From contig JASAND010028466.1 in assembly GCA_030248195.1 (NCBI GenBank), positions 1 to 64,000 of the forward strand: DNA of 64,000 bases, in the 5' to 3' direction. This document shows positions 26,746 to 39,119 of the stretch, piece after piece. Both the position numbers and the translations under genes were made by a program. Below the pieces are notes generated by a model, which was given only the letters and a program-made list of their open reading frames with translations, was not told the origin of the DNA and ran no database searches. Position 1 is the stretch's first letter. Each line of letters begins with the position of its first letter. This stretch comes from Trissonchulus latispiculum (taxonomy: Eukaryota; Nematoda; Enoplea; Enoplida; Ironidae).

Positions 26746-27730
26746 GGTGGTGATTCCTTTTGGAGACATCAACTTTTAACCCTTATTACTCATTCATTCG
26801 TTGGAGTTAAGAAGCCAGTTTCATATTAAAATGCAGGTTAATATTTGCTCTTTCTAATGAATACAACGAAACTAATTTTAGTTCTCAGAAATTATTTTAC
26901 TGCATTTTCGAAGTAATTTAATTTTCCAGATTTTTTGCAGACAAAAGTAAATTTTTTCGTGAGGCATCGGCTACATCATTCGATTCCACTATCAAATACC
27001 TGGGGACCCTTTTTTAATTATTATCAATCCACTCTTCGTTATAAAGAAATTAGCTAAAATGTAAGCGCAACCTGGATTTTGCCTACTTTTCCTAACTTTG
27101 GCAAGCGGCCACTTTAGCTAGAAAGCAGCAATCGGGGAAACTAAAAAAGGGTCCCTGGGTATTTTTGTGTAAAACACGTCTAGTAAGTGGCACCCCTCTA
27201 GCTTGCACAGTAAATGCTTTCACAATCGCTGGAAAAGTTTGGTTATGTTTTTGCAAAAACTACATTTTTCATGATAGCAGCGTACGGGATAGCATTTACA
27301 AGATTACAATGCCACGAATAATCGGCCTCTACGAGATCTTCAAATTGACACCCTTTATTTAATTTTACAGCTTACATACGTAGCTCAAGAAATGGAGGAT
27401 TATTTGATTTCTGCAAAAATGACAAGTTTTCAACCCCAAAATAAGAAAATCCGCTATATCTCACTACAGAGAAAAGCTAGAAAGCAACGTCAAAAAGCAA
27501 AAATGTAGAGCTCAACAAGCTCTTTCGAATGAATATAATCATAGCTGTGCAGCAACTGCCTAACTGTCATAAATCGGCAAAAACCACCCAGAGCGGAGAA
27601 GTCGTACTTTTGAAGCGGGATTGCGCGAAGGGTGTTAGAATGCTAAAAAACTTATTTTGGAAAGTTTCATCAAATTTCATCTTGATTTGGACCGTCAACC
27701 AACAATATGTGCCCAAAAGGAATCACCACT
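26746..27730. mobile_element. TTAA-flanked non-autonomous element, family 1
   Basis: 985 bp between TTAA (26742-26745) and TTAA (27731-27734). Ends GGTGGTGATTCCTTTTGG and the complement CCAAAAGGAATCACCACT. Further copies are at 43953-44933 and from 63214 to the window end. No transposase ORF. Confidence 0.8.
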
Positions 27731-27734
27731 TTAA

Positions 27735-28708
27735 GGTGTTGGTTCGGGTATTTGCAGCAAATTTTGAAAGACTGTAATTTGCTCAATGTTTGGTGTTCAA
27801 CGATAATTTTTATATCATTTCAAAGCTTAGAATGTGCTTGTTACAACTAGGTACAGTATAGCTGTCTCATTTCAACTCTTCGGCTTGAACAACATGAAAT
27901 TTGAACAACAACGTGCATGTTCTCGAAGTGTGGGAAAGCTAAAGAAAAGCGACCAGTTTAGGCTTCAAAAGAAACGTTTTCCCGAGGGCTATTTTTTCTG
28001 AAATTGTTTAACGAGTAAAGAATCTCAAGATTTTGAGAAAAACGTAAATTTTGTTCGATTTTCGTCAAGATTTTCAAGTTTGGACGCTTATTTCTCTCGA
28101 ATTGAAAGACAAAACACAAAGCCATGAAAAATAGCCCTCGGCAATGGTCTCAAAAATACGGGTGTAAAGCCGTTTTTTAACTGATTGCATGAGTTGAGAG
28201 AAATCCGTGTTCAAAACAATCTAGTTGAGATTTTCAAAATTTCACATTTTCGCTGCTGTGCGAGGGCTGAGAAGCCGCAGAGAGCTCTCCGTTGGACACG
28301 GCATGTCCTTTAGGACTACAAATATGGACAATACTTGACCGACGGACCAACGCTGTTGAAGCTGTCGAAATCTTGCAATATTTGATTTTTCGAAAAATGG
28401 CCGGTTTTGGACCTCGAAAATCAATTTTCGCTGTTATCTCTTAAACCTTAACGAATCGAAGAATACTCTCAAGAGCAAAGTTGTAGGTCTTGGTGAGAGG
28501 ATTCGAATGACTAAAGTTCATCTTTGTAGGGTGCCCACAGTGCAAGTTATGGCGGATTAAAGCTAATTTCTCCAAAACTCAAATTTTTAAGCCGCGATTT
28601 TTCTAAAATGTTTTATAGGCAAAATAATGTAATTGTAGCAAATTTGAACGAATTTCAACGACAATTGCGCTTTTAAAGCCCAAAAATACACGAACCCGAA
28701 CCAGCACC
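27735..28708. mobile_element. TTAA-flanked non-autonomous element, family 2
   Basis: 974 bp between TTAA (27731-27734, shared with the preceding element) and TTAA (28709-28712). Ends GGTGTTGGTTCGGGTATTT and, inverted, GGTGCTGGTTCGGG. A truncated relative starts near 36536. Confidence 0.75.
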
Positions 28709-28712
28709 TTAA

Positions 28713-29632
28713 GTAAACATTGAAGGGTCTCGGACGCACCCAGAAAAAGTTAGAAGCCGTCAAAGTCGACCAAGATAGAAATTTCCCTCAAGCTACCACC
28801 TCCGAAAATGAACAAAACTGATTGTAGCTCTTGCCATATTTGTCGCAGAAAAATGAGACCTGGTTCACATAAATCTCGGAGACAGTCTTTATAAATTAAA
28901 TGCATGTCCTGGCTACACACAATTTGAAGATCACCCAAAATTAAATACTCAAACATGACACAGTGTTGCTCAAACTTTCTCATCAGTTAGAAGGTTTTAG
29001 AGAAAAAGGGCAGAAACAAATTTTGAACGCTTTATGCGGGACAAAGCATCAGCGGAGTGGACTGGGAAAAGGCGCCAGAGATTCACCGTCAGACGCATAT
29101 AATATTTTTGCACTGACCAACATACGTGACGTCTACTTTCACTTCACCCGTTACAAATTCGTAGCATATCCGGCAAAGAAATAACACAGTAGGGTAGATT
29201 CGGATTTTAACTATTTTCTAGAGATATTTCATTAGATGTGTACGCCGTATGTAGCGCTTGAATCGCAAGTACTCAAATCTACCTAAGCTATATTCTGGTA
29301 CGGCGTAGACGTCCGAGGAACACAGCACTATTATACAATTAATTCACATGCTAAAACCTCAAATCCATTTTGAAAGTTTTAACCCGTGCTGGGTCTAATG
29401 AAGCGACCATTGAACCGATTTCCATCAACTTTAGCTTGCGATTGGAAAAACATGTCTGAAAACGCATGCTCGTAGTAAAAATAGCCGACACAGCAAAACA
29501 ATCAGGCCCACTGAACTGACTGAATCCCAGAAATACCGATCCAACTATCCCTTTAGATAACATCATCCGTCTTAATCATACACAAAGACAACATCCTTTT
29601 AATTAAGTACATCCACTTTACATATACAAACA
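28713..29632. other. Gene-free stretch downstream of SNIP1
   Basis: Unique-looking AT-rich DNA with no recognisable exon, repeat or RNA gene. Confidence 0.5.
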
Positions 29633-29638
29633 TTTATT
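29633..29638 (-). promoter_or_regulatory. Polyadenylation signal of SNIP1
   Basis: AATAAA on the minus strand, 30 nt after the SNIP1 stop codon. Confidence 0.6.
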
Positions 29639-29667
29639 TCAAATACAAAATGTCATAATCTATTCCT

Positions 29668-30035
29668 TCACGAATCCTTGTCACCCCCAGACGATTCAGA
29701 ATCCGATTCATCATTTTCCGCACCCACTCGAGCAGCTTCCTCTTCTGCAGCCTCTTTTTCTAACGATTTCTCGTTAAGCAGCACATATTCCCTGGAAGAG
29801 TAGCCAAACTTCAGCACATCCTTCTCCTTAAGTTCAACATAGCGTTCAGCGTCTATGCGCTGATTGTTCACATAGGTCCCGTTGGCTGAGCCCAGGTCAA
29901 TAATGTAGGGACGAACGCGACGCCCTGCGCTGCCATCTGGCCTAGTATAGGGCACCAGACGATGCTGAAAAACTGCATGCTGCCTAGAACAGCTGGGATG
30001 GTCGATGGGAATGTCGGCAACTCGACGATCCTTAC
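29668..30035 (-). CDS. SNIP1: SNIP1 last exon (FHA domain)
   Basis: Minus-strand exon, acceptor TTTTTCTAG, ending in a stop at 29668. It encodes most of the forkhead-associated domain: IPIDHPSCSRQHAV, YIIDLGSANGTYVN and the final KFGYSSREYVLL, followed by an acidic Glu/Ser-rich tail. FHA domains bind phosphothreonine. SNIP1 is a nuclear protein acting in spliceosome activation and small-RNA biogenesis and, in vertebrates, Smad signalling. It joins the previous exon in phase 1 across the conserved YLLG-KDRR position. Confidence 0.88.
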
Positions 30036-30647
30036 CTAGAAAAAATAGAAACAAATAAATAAGCGTCAATAGAAGTCTCCACAGAGTTATGCCGAAATGT
30101 TCACCAAAATGCTGTGCAAAAAAGTCACACTTGGAACCTGATAAATTATTATATGGGATTAAAAAACGTGTGCACTCAAACACAACTGAAATTAATGTTT
30201 TATTAGGTCTTGAAAGGTTTATAATAAAAACATTTTAAATGTTTTTGAAAAGGCAACAACCAGGAAAGGCGAGCGACTTTCTTTTCTCGAAAAACAGAAT
30301 TATGGGACAGAAATTGGTATTAGCGAAATGGTAGGGTTTTCAATTAACTTAATTGGTCGTGTCAGAATTTAGCTGTAAAAATCACTTCTGATAGGTCATT
30401 GTATCAATCATAAATGAGTGAAAGATAGTAAAAGGATCCACCCACACTGACAGACCAACGATGGCATTGGACATTTAAAATTGACATGGTATATCAAAAC
30501 AACTTTATCATCTAACCCTGTTCACATATAACGTATATATATATTTGTAGAAATGCTGAAGCTTTTTCTTGGTGCCCCTGAGTCTTCACCCCATACCGAT
30601 TTCAGTCACCCACGTCTACCCAACCAAATATAGACTCACGAACTCAC

Positions 30648-31196
30648 CAAGCAGGTAAGCACTCTGCCGATGCATGTGCAGAAAGGGCAGGGAAGTGTCT
30701 CCCTTGAAAGGGTAGAGGCGCCATCTGGTCTTGGGTTTACGGGCCTCGCGTGGCTCGTTGTACTTGATCACAACACCATTGTAGGTGTTGGTATCCGCCG
30801 TCAGAGCTCCGCTCAGGCCAAAGTCTGGCTTCGCACGATCTTTGGCCGGCTGCTCCTGATTACTGTTACCAGCCTGTCTATCTCTATCCTCCTTTCGACC
30901 CCATTCATACTGTCCTGTGTCTCTTTCACTCTGATTTCGACCCCGTCCCCGTCCGCGACCATCGCGATTTTGGGAAACGGGTGAGCGTGGTCTCTGCCGA
31001 TCCCAGCTGCGATCGCCTCCTCTGGAACCATTCGGCGGACTTGGTCGTCTGCCTGGATGGTGATCTCGAGATGGCACCGGACCTGGATCTCGATTATGAT
31101 GTCCATCCCGGTACCGATTTCTCTCTGGCGGACTATCAGCCGGATAACGACGTCGACGTGACACCTCAGGACTGGGACTTCTTGGTTCTTCCTTCA
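30648..31196 (-). CDS. SNIP1: SNIP1 upstream exon (Arg/Ser-rich region and start of FHA)
   Basis: Minus-strand exon, acceptor GCTGTTTCAG and donor G|GTGAGT. It encodes KEEPRSPSPE, a long Arg/Asp/Ser-rich low-complexity region typical of splicing factors, then KPDFGLSGAL and a RWRLYPF...HRQSAYLLG block that leads into the FHA domain. The remaining first exon with the start codon was not located; it should lie upstream of 31196. Confidence 0.85.
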
Positions 31197-32490
31197 CTGA
31201 AACAGCAATAATAAGACCAGCAAACGAAAGAAAGCTACATAGTGTACCTCTGAGAGTATTTCTGACGTTCGTTTCGTCGTATTTCCATAATATCAACCTA
31301 TGGACTATAGTAATTGCATGTCAGTCTTACATGAGAAATTACGCAGGTAAATGAAAGAAGAAAACCTGAATTTAAACTTTTCGTATGATAAAATGATGAC
31401 ACAAATTCAAATGTGTATGTAATCTCAGCCACTTTAATAATTATATATGTAGGGACTATGCTAAGCAAAACCTGAGACAGCCAATTTATATATACGCAAA
31501 TCTCTGTGAATCAGATTCTTGCGACAATCTTCTATTTTTACGTACAAAACTAAAACCAATTAAGTATATATATATATATGAAACATGCAACAACTCATGT
31601 CACAGTTCTGACATTTCAAATATTCTAAATTACCTACGTATGTGCGTTGCGTTCATATGGTTCGTGCTGCCAAATAAACTCTTATATCATCATTTGAAAC
31701 TAAAACTGTCCACACACACACAATGAAATTTGATAACTTCCTTTCTTCCTTCCTTCCTTCCTATCTTCGTATGATAAGCACCTGTCCGTCCATATGACTA
31801 GAGATTCTGTTGGAACTGAGACAACACTACATGGTAATAAAGCAAATTAAGCAGTACAATCCAGTGAACTGAAATGGCTCTAATTATATGCATTTACGTT
31901 TCGGTGATGAGCTGATCCACCTTTCGATTCTATTATAGAGCACAGACAGGAGCGACTAAAGGTCCCTTACCTAATTACTGTTTTTCTTACAGTCAATGAG
32001 GATATTATACTACCTACTTTAGTTAGAAGGGCTTGAAGACCTTCAGCTAGGCGAACTCTTGCTTGAAAGGTCGTATAATACCAGAATAAAGCAAAATTCA
32101 GACAAGTTTACCTTAATGTTGTCATCACTAGTTACCATTCAATATCTTTACACTCATTAATAATTATATACCTAATTACCACTGATAATACTTACAACAT
32201 AAATTTAAGTAACACTGTCTGCACCTACATTCATTCTCTTTCCTGTTATTTCATAGGTTGTATTTAAAGGAAACACAACCAACGAACTTATTTATACTTT
32301 TTAATAAGGGAATTTTTATTGGATGAATACTGCTATCATAAAAGATAATTTCTAATAGGCGAGTCCTAGAATTAATCTTAAATGTCAGAAAAACAAAACT
32401 GATCCGAAGCTAAAATTTGAGAAATTATCTCTGATTAAGCAGTTTCATTTTCGACAACCATAATTCTTATAAGTGCTAAATGCTAAAACT
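31197..32490. other. Gene-free stretch upstream of SNIP1 exon
   Basis: It should include the missing SNIP1 first exon and promoter. Visible content is short TA, CA and CTTT/CTTC microsatellites (for example 31727-31760) in AT-rich DNA. Confidence 0.45.
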
Positions 32491-33050
32491 TAGGCCCTAT
32501 TTCTTTAAAGATTAAACGGATTAGATTAAAATTAATCCGCATTAAAGAAATAGCACCTCGGATTAAACGGATTAAAATTTAATCCAGCGAGTTAAACGAG
32601 TTAAACGGATTAAATTTAATCCTATTTTCTTTAATGCACCTAGGATTAAAATTTTAATCTAATCCTGTTTCTTTATTCACACTTCGGATTAAAATCTCAA
32701 CGAATTAATTTTAATCCGACCTGCTTAATCGCTGTTTCTTTAAAGATTAATTTTAATCCGTTGATCCTCAGCCTGCATTTTCAACTAACTTTTAAACCTC
32801 GTGCAGCTACGCGAATTAAACGGATTAAAAGTTGGCGGATTAAAATTTTTAATCGCTGTTTCTTTAATGGCGGATTAAATGGATTAAAATCAACTCGTTT
32901 AATCCGCGGATTAAAAATGGTCGGATTAAACGAGCTAATCTTAATCCGTTTAATCCTGCATTAAAGAAATAGAAATTAAAATTTTAATCCGGCTATTTTT
33001 AATCCGTTTAATCCGACCATTTTAATCTTTAAAGAAATAGGCCCTAAGTG
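32491..33050. mobile_element. Inverted-repeat element made of ATTAAACGG-type internal repeats
   Basis: Ends are complementary (left TAGGCCCTATTTCTTTAAAG, right CTTTAAAGAAATAGG plus CCCTA). The interior is filled with GGATTAAA/TTTAATCC units in both orientations, so much of it can fold on itself. Target duplication unclear (TA or CTTA). No ORF of interest. Confidence 0.7.
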
Positions 33051-33375
33051 CTGCCAAATAAACCCTTATATACTATATAGAAGCACACGTATAGTCTATT
33101 CAACCGGTACCTATATGTGTATATACCATAGCCTGATTACAATGCAACATGTTGCCGTCACTATTCCTGTAGTGGCAAAAGCTTTGCACTGCTTTAGCAT
33201 TTAATATGGGATATACATATAGAGCATTTATAGCTCTGGGCTCACTCGTTCTACGGATCATGTTCTAGTCAGGGTATATATTTGGGGGGCGCATCAACCT
33301 TTCGGATGACAATAGTCGGATTCACACAACACTCACGTATAAACTGAAAGTCATACTAATACGATATCATATATA

Positions 33376-33659
33376 CAGGCCCGCACCCAGGATTTTGAAA
33401 AGGGGGGGGTCCAAGGTAAAACGCAACGGGGGGTCTGGGGGGGCGGAGTCCCCCAGAAGCTGAAGAATTTTTGCATTTTTGCCCAAAAACAGTACATTGG
33501 ACCTTTATTTCTAGGAAAAAGTGAATTATCGCGCCGAAGGCGCGAAAATTTTTTAATAATAGCTGTTTTTGCCATAGAAATAGCAAAAATTTTCCATTTT
33601 GTCCTCCCAAAAGGGGGGGTCTAGACCCCTTGAACCCCCCCCCCCTGGGTGCGACCTTG
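33376..33659. mobile_element. hAT-like MITE copy 1
   Basis: 284 bp, ends CAGGCCCGCACCCAGG and the near complement CCTGGGTGCGACCTTG, with the 8-bp duplication CATATATA on both sides. The interior has a GCGCC(T/G)(T/A)CGGCGCG-type palindrome seen in several elements here. Confidence 0.78.
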
Positions 33660-33713
33660 CATATATATATACGGAGCACGAATATGTATAACTCACTAAT
33701 CGTAGACATGTAT

Positions 33714-33751
<38 letters not shown>

Positions 33752-34086
33752 CGTGGTATTATACATCACCAGCTCAATCACTCACATTTGAAGAAAATAA
33801 AACCAGAACCCATCAACTAGCAAATCACATTTTAAAAGCAGATATCAAACATGCACCACAGACCAATCATCGAAATAAGTATATACGATACAGACAGACC
33901 TATCAGATCATATGACTAAAGTAAAAAGCAGTCACAGCCTAATCTATTTTAGATTTAGTCTACGTATCATACCTAACTCACTCCTCTCATACAAAACACT
34001 ACATAACAGCCAATCCCAGCAGTATCTTGCAATAATAAATTAGTAAACAGTTCATTTTAATTTATATAATTATATACGTATATATA

Positions 34087-34358
34087 CAGGCCCGCACCCA
34101 GGATTTTGAAAGGGGGGTCCAAGGTAAAACGCAACGGGGGGTCTGGGGGCGGAGCTCCCAGAAGTTGAAGAATTTTTGCATTTTTGCCCAAAAACAGTAC
34201 ATTGGACGTTTATTTCTTGCAAAAAGTGAATTATCGCGCCGGAGGCGCGAAAATTTTTTAAAAATAGCTCTTTTTGCAATAAAAATAGCAAATATTTTCC
34301 ATTCTGTCATCCCAAAAGGGGGTCTAGACCCCTTGAACCCCCCCTGGGTGCGGCCTTG
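34087..34358. mobile_element. hAT-like MITE copy 2
   Basis: 272 bp, same family and orientation as 33376-33659. The flanking 8-mers TATATATA and TATATACA match at 7 of 8 positions. Confidence 0.72.
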
Positions 34359-34680
34359 TATATACATACATATGAATTATTTAAATTTTTTTATGTTATA
34401 GGGAAACAATTGTCCAAACGAATATATGTGTCTAACTACTATCCGTAACTTCTACTATATGCTGCATTGCTATCGCAATCGTTATCGTCTGCATAAACCG
34501 TCCATTTCTGCACCAACGAAATTTTTCCCGGATTTATTCTGACTATATATTTCATTAATTTAATGGGACATTTATACAAGGACTTCATTAACCCTTTTTA
34601 CTAATCCCATTTATCTAACTATTCTAAACGCCATCTATTGATACACAATTTATTACGTACGTACGTAAACCACCCAATAA

Positions 34681-35040
34681 ATGCCAAAACCAACGCAGTC
34701 AAGGAGAAACTATTCGGACGAGTCCATGCCAAATCCTCGCAACAAATATGTCTCTCTTTCCTTACCACAATTTGGTGCCCTGTTGCTACTAATCCTAACA
34801 CTGAGCTGTTCCCACGCAGCAGAGGGCGCGCTCCTATCAGCAATCGCCCTGTCGCCACTGTCGCCTCTTTTTGCCCCAATGTACATTGAAGTCACCTATT
34901 CCCCGCCAATGTTGCGCCAACAGATCTTGCTTCATCTTCATCAGCAGCGACAGCCTCCGCTTGACGTCCAGGATAAGGAGAAAAAGGAATGGCTAAGGGT
35001 TCAGCGGTACTTTAAGGGACTGGTATCGGACATACTATAG
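34681..35040 (+). CDS. Hypothetical single-exon protein with a hydrophobic segment
   Basis: 119 residues. A Ser/Leu/Ala-rich hydrophobic stretch spans about residues 30-60 (FGALLLLILTLSC), then a Gln-rich and charged tail ending VQRYFKGLVSDIL. An AATAAA lies about 170 nt downstream (near 35211). Unlike the surrounding repeats the ORF has balanced composition, so it may be a real small gene or the last exon of one. No family recognised. Confidence 0.35.
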   Translation: MPKPTQSRRNYSDESMPNPRNKYVSLSLPQFGALLLLILTLSCSHAAEGALLSAIALSPLSPLFAPMYIEVTYSPPMLRQQILLHLHQQRQPPLDVQDKEKKEWLRVQRYFKGLVSDIL

Positions 35041-35254
35041 AGAAGAGATACCGAGTTAGTAAGAGAGTGATTACCGATTGAATCGACTTAAACTAAGTTC
35101 AAGAGAAAAAATTTCCGTTTTGTGAGGATTATGAGAAAACATGTTTTCATTTGTTGTCTTGTTCAGCCGTTATGTTCTATGTTATGTCTTGTAGTGAGGA
35201 TTATATATTAAAATAAAAAACAGACCTGCCGTTCTTGTATGCTTAGGCATCAAT

Positions 35255-37413
35255 CAGTGGCGCAGCCAGAACTTTGTGACGGGGCATGCGGACCAGGGTT
35301 TATGAAAATAATGTCTCTGTCTTAACAAAGTGATTTTGCTGGGCTTTTATTTTCTACTGGAAAGTGTATAAAGGAAAATGTGCCAGAGATATGGTACCGG
35401 GTCACTGAGTCAGTGCGGGCCAGTTTTTGGACCGGGTCGACCGGTCGTCCAAGAGCTTCGACCCGGTCTTAACCCGGTTTCCTGAAATTCTGAATAAATA
35501 TACCTCAAATTTTACAAATGTTTGGCTTACCAAGCTAAGATTTTTCGGCTTAGCCGGAGATTTTTAGTCCATTTTTGCCTTCACTAAATCCGCTTACTTT
35601 TGGCGACTATATACTGTAAAAATAGCGTCATTTTTAGCTTGTTTTTAGAAAAGTTTTGAAAAATTTTCGCCTCCACCCCCCCCCCTACCGGGTCCCCCAA
35701 AAGACCTCAAAGGTTCCCTAGATTAAGCCCAGCTCCCAGCAGTTGAAAAAATTTAAATTTGACAGCAACTGAACAATGAAAATTATCGCAATTAGACGGG
35801 GAGCTGGGGGCGGTATCCCTAGCTAAAAGGTGGAGCTCTTAGAATATGGAACGCTTTAAGCCCATTTTAGAGCACTTTTTGCAAAAACTTTCGAAAATAT
35901 GTTGTTGTGTAAAAAGAAGTTCTTCACTGTGTAAAACCAATTTTGTGGAAATTTGTATTTTACATAATAATCCTGCTTCATCCAATCGGAAGACAAATAG
36001 AAGAAATTAAATAAGACAGTGCCTTCGCCGCGAGGCGCGAAAATATTAAGAAATGACTTGTTTTTACAGATTTTCATTTTTACACAGTTTTTTGGTTTAA
36101 CTTCTTTGTCTAAATACGTCGCCTGTGAACTTAAGGTGGTGGTATTCTTTTGTGCAGTGCTTTTGTAGTGATTTTTAGAAAAATTCAAAAATCGGCATTT
36201 TTTACCTAAAAAGATCAAAGGTACGGCCACAACGGACACGTTCAATATTGACAAATTTGTTTTGCCCACCTTATGTGGCAGGCATGAATATTAATCTGCC
36301 AAGTTCGGTGATTTTTTTACCAGATATATAATAAGTGAGAAATTGTCAAAACAATGTGAAAATTATGAAAAATAGACATTTTAGCAAAATTTGCAGTTTT
36401 TGTGGCACTATTTGCAATATTACGCAAAACGCACTTGTCTTGTTTTGAGGACCCATTTGGACTACAAAATCTGTGAAAATGAGCAAATAGGAGATGGTAA
36501 AAATCGGCAAAAAAAGTAACGCTCTCCCATTAAAGTGCTGATTCGGGTATTTATATACAGCAAAATTTGAAAGACTGCAAATTACCCGATTTTTGGAATT
36601 CAACGATAATTATCTCATTTTAAAGCTAGAGTGTGCTTGTTTCATCCATCCACAGCGCAGCTGTCTCAATTCAACTGTTCGACTTGGATAACATGATAAC
36701 GTGATAACATGCAAACAATTTTTGAACTTGGATTTCTCGAAATGTGGGAATGCCGTCGAAAAGCGATCAGTTCAAGCTTCAAAAGAACGTCTAGCCGAGG
36801 GTTATTTTTCAGGGTATTTTTACCGAAATTGACCTTCCCTCCCCCGATAATGCCTCCCCTCGAAATCGCCCCACCCCCCCCCCCCCGGGAGTTTTTGCCC
36901 CGGCTCAAATTTTTTCCAAAATAGGCAAATTTTCAAACATTTTCCGGCTTCGCCGGAGATTTTTCGTAAAAATTACTATTTTTAGCTTAAATCCTGGCAT
37001 TTTTGTGAACTTTTTGCCTTTTTAGCTGACTTTTGCAAAAACCCTTACCCCCCCCGAAAAGTTCTTCCCCCGGGAAGCGCCCCCGAAAAAATCCCTAAAA
37101 AATACCCTGATTTTTTTGAATTCTGTCATGAAGAAACATGCAAGCCTGACAAGATCGCAGCCGAAAATTTGTGCTGGAATAAATTTGAACACATCCTGCC
37201 TGTTGAGTTTAGAGGTACATTTGCTTGATCATGAACAGACTCACACCAATACTGTTCTAGTACATTCAAAGCACAAATAAATTAAATTGGCAGCGAAATC
37301 GAGAAAATTTTTGCTTCCAGTTGGCTTTACTTTCGTCGGGTTAATTTTTTTATTTCCGAATCCTGACGGGGCATGCGGCCGCATGCCCCGCATGCCCCCT
37401 GGCTGCGCCCCTG
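35255..37413. mobile_element. Composite hAT-like element with 8-bp target duplication
   Basis: Ends CAGTGGCGCAGCCAG and CTGGCTGCGCCCCTG, flanked by GCATCAAT at 35247-35254 and 37414-37421. No transposase is visible. It contains an older TTAA-family fragment (from about 36536) that is itself interrupted by the element at 36810-37109, so at least three insertion events can be ordered. Confidence 0.8.
36810..37109. mobile_element. CAGGGTATTTTT family MITE, nested copy
   Basis: 300 bp, ends CAGGGTATTTTT and AAAATACCCTG. The interior has C-rich runs and the CGGCTTCGCCGGAGATTTTT segment shared with 46296-46708. Target duplication not certain in the T-rich target. Confidence 0.7.
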
Positions 37414-37421
37414 GCATCAAT

Positions 37422-38155
37422 ATATACAGGTGCAATGTTTTGCATTCTTGCTTTACGCATAATAGAATAGATAATTGAGTGTATAAAGAAACAATAAAAA
37501 TGCTCAGCCTGAGCAGACAAAAAATACGCGTGATGGTGAGGTTGCCAAATCAAGAAAGAGAGATAGGACTAGACTGTTGTCGGCGAATTAATATCGGCTC
37601 TGCTTCGCCGAATAACCCATTTTGCGGATTGTAAAATATATATATATTATGGGGTAGCTCGGAGAGCACTCCAGAATATGAGCTAAAACGGTCAAATGCG
37701 GCCTTTGAAAACGTTAAGCAAAACTAATTAACGGTAAGGAGTTGAGAGCGAAAATTTGCATTACTGAAATCTCCAGGCTGGATCCAAGAGCTTTCAAATG
37801 ATACCAAACCTGCTCGGAAAAAATGAACTTTGAAAAAATCGACTTTTCTGACCACTTTGTATGTGTGGTTTTATTCTGTTGTGTTCGTCCTTTATATACG
37901 CATTTGTCTAAATTTGTGTCCAACGGATTTTCACATGGCTTATGGTGGTAACATTTACCTATTATTATCTTGTTAGCAAAACCATGAACCTGTTCACAAT
38001 TGATTATTTTGGCCCAATTCGGATCCTAGCGGTTTTTACAAACTGTCAAACATGTGGTTGCGAAGCGTTTGGACTTAGAAATTTTTCGAGGCCCCAACAA
38101 ATTGTCAAAACGTCGTCTAAACTAGCGTTTTTCCGCCATTATATATATATATATA
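37422..38155. other. Gene-free stretch with TA microsatellites
   Basis: No recognisable exons or complete elements; short TA runs near 37639 and 38140. Confidence 0.45.
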
Positions 38156-38156
38156 C

Positions 38157-38545
38157 ATTTAATCGGGATCGCTGAAAACGACGAGCATATCGCCGAAACC
38201 GACGGATGTGATCCTTGGGCTGCATGGCGCCCGTAGTTCCTCGCCCAGAGTCAAAATTGGGGAAAGTCCCCAAAAACAGCTATTTTCGGCCATTTGGTGG
38301 TGCCCAATAGTAAATCAGGGTCGCTGAAAACGATGAGAATATCGCCGAAACCGACAGATGTGACCCTTGGGCTGCACAGAGTCCGGGGTTCCTCGCCCAG
38401 TGTCAAAGTTGGGGAAAGTCCCCAAAAACAGCTATTTTCGGCCATTTGGTGGTGCCCAAATCGGGGTAGCTGAAAACAATGAGCATATCGCCGAAACCAA
38501 CGGATGTGACCCTCGGGCTGCATGGTGCCCGTGGTTCGCCGCCCA
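38157..38545. repeat. Three-copy tandem repeat, period about 150 bp
   Basis: Units begin near 38157, 38313 and 38457 with GGGATCGCTGAAAACGA-type sequence and contain GGCATATCGCC/GCATATCGCCGAAACC. The inverted form of this motif occurs in the arrays at 49660-50400 and 54750-55640. Confidence 0.8.
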
Positions 38546-38781
38546 AAGCAACCCTCCCCCCTTTAATTAAAAAATCGGACGACTGTTCAGTGCACATGGG
38601 GACTACAAAATAAGTGAAAAAGAGCAAAATCGGAGATGGTCCGAAAATCGGCAAAAAAAGACCCCCCCGCTTAAGTATATATATATATACGCAGTTTAAG
38701 TTAACTCGGTTAACAGGAAGGGTCCATCGTGAAAAATTTATATATATATAGTGCTGAAATGTCCCCACGTCAACTATATTG

Positions 38782-38817
<36 letters not shown>

Positions 38818-39119
38818 AGTAACAAAAATGCTCCGAACAAAAGAGGATAATATGTGTGTGTTGACTGTGTCTATATTATATCGTTTACATTCCGGTTGAA
38901 GAAATAAAGACAAAAGCTTGATAGGCACGTGACGTTATTTGGCACAGCAAGTTTGGGTGGGTGGCTCCATGACAAAAGTTGTTCCGTTCGCATAGGACTT
39001 TTATTTGACACAAATTTGACCACTTTTGAAAAATTCCATTTTTGATCTATATATATAATATCGCCAAAGTCCTAATATCAAAGTAGGGATTTGATTTGAT
39101 ACCAAATTTGACCACTTTT

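Noticed and set aside
30670..31211. Plus-strand ORFs over SNIP1
   Set aside because: They are antisense shadows of the Arg/Ser-rich exon.
38157..38545. CRISPR-like array
   Set aside because: Three long units with no short repeat/unique spacer alternation, in a eukaryotic genome.
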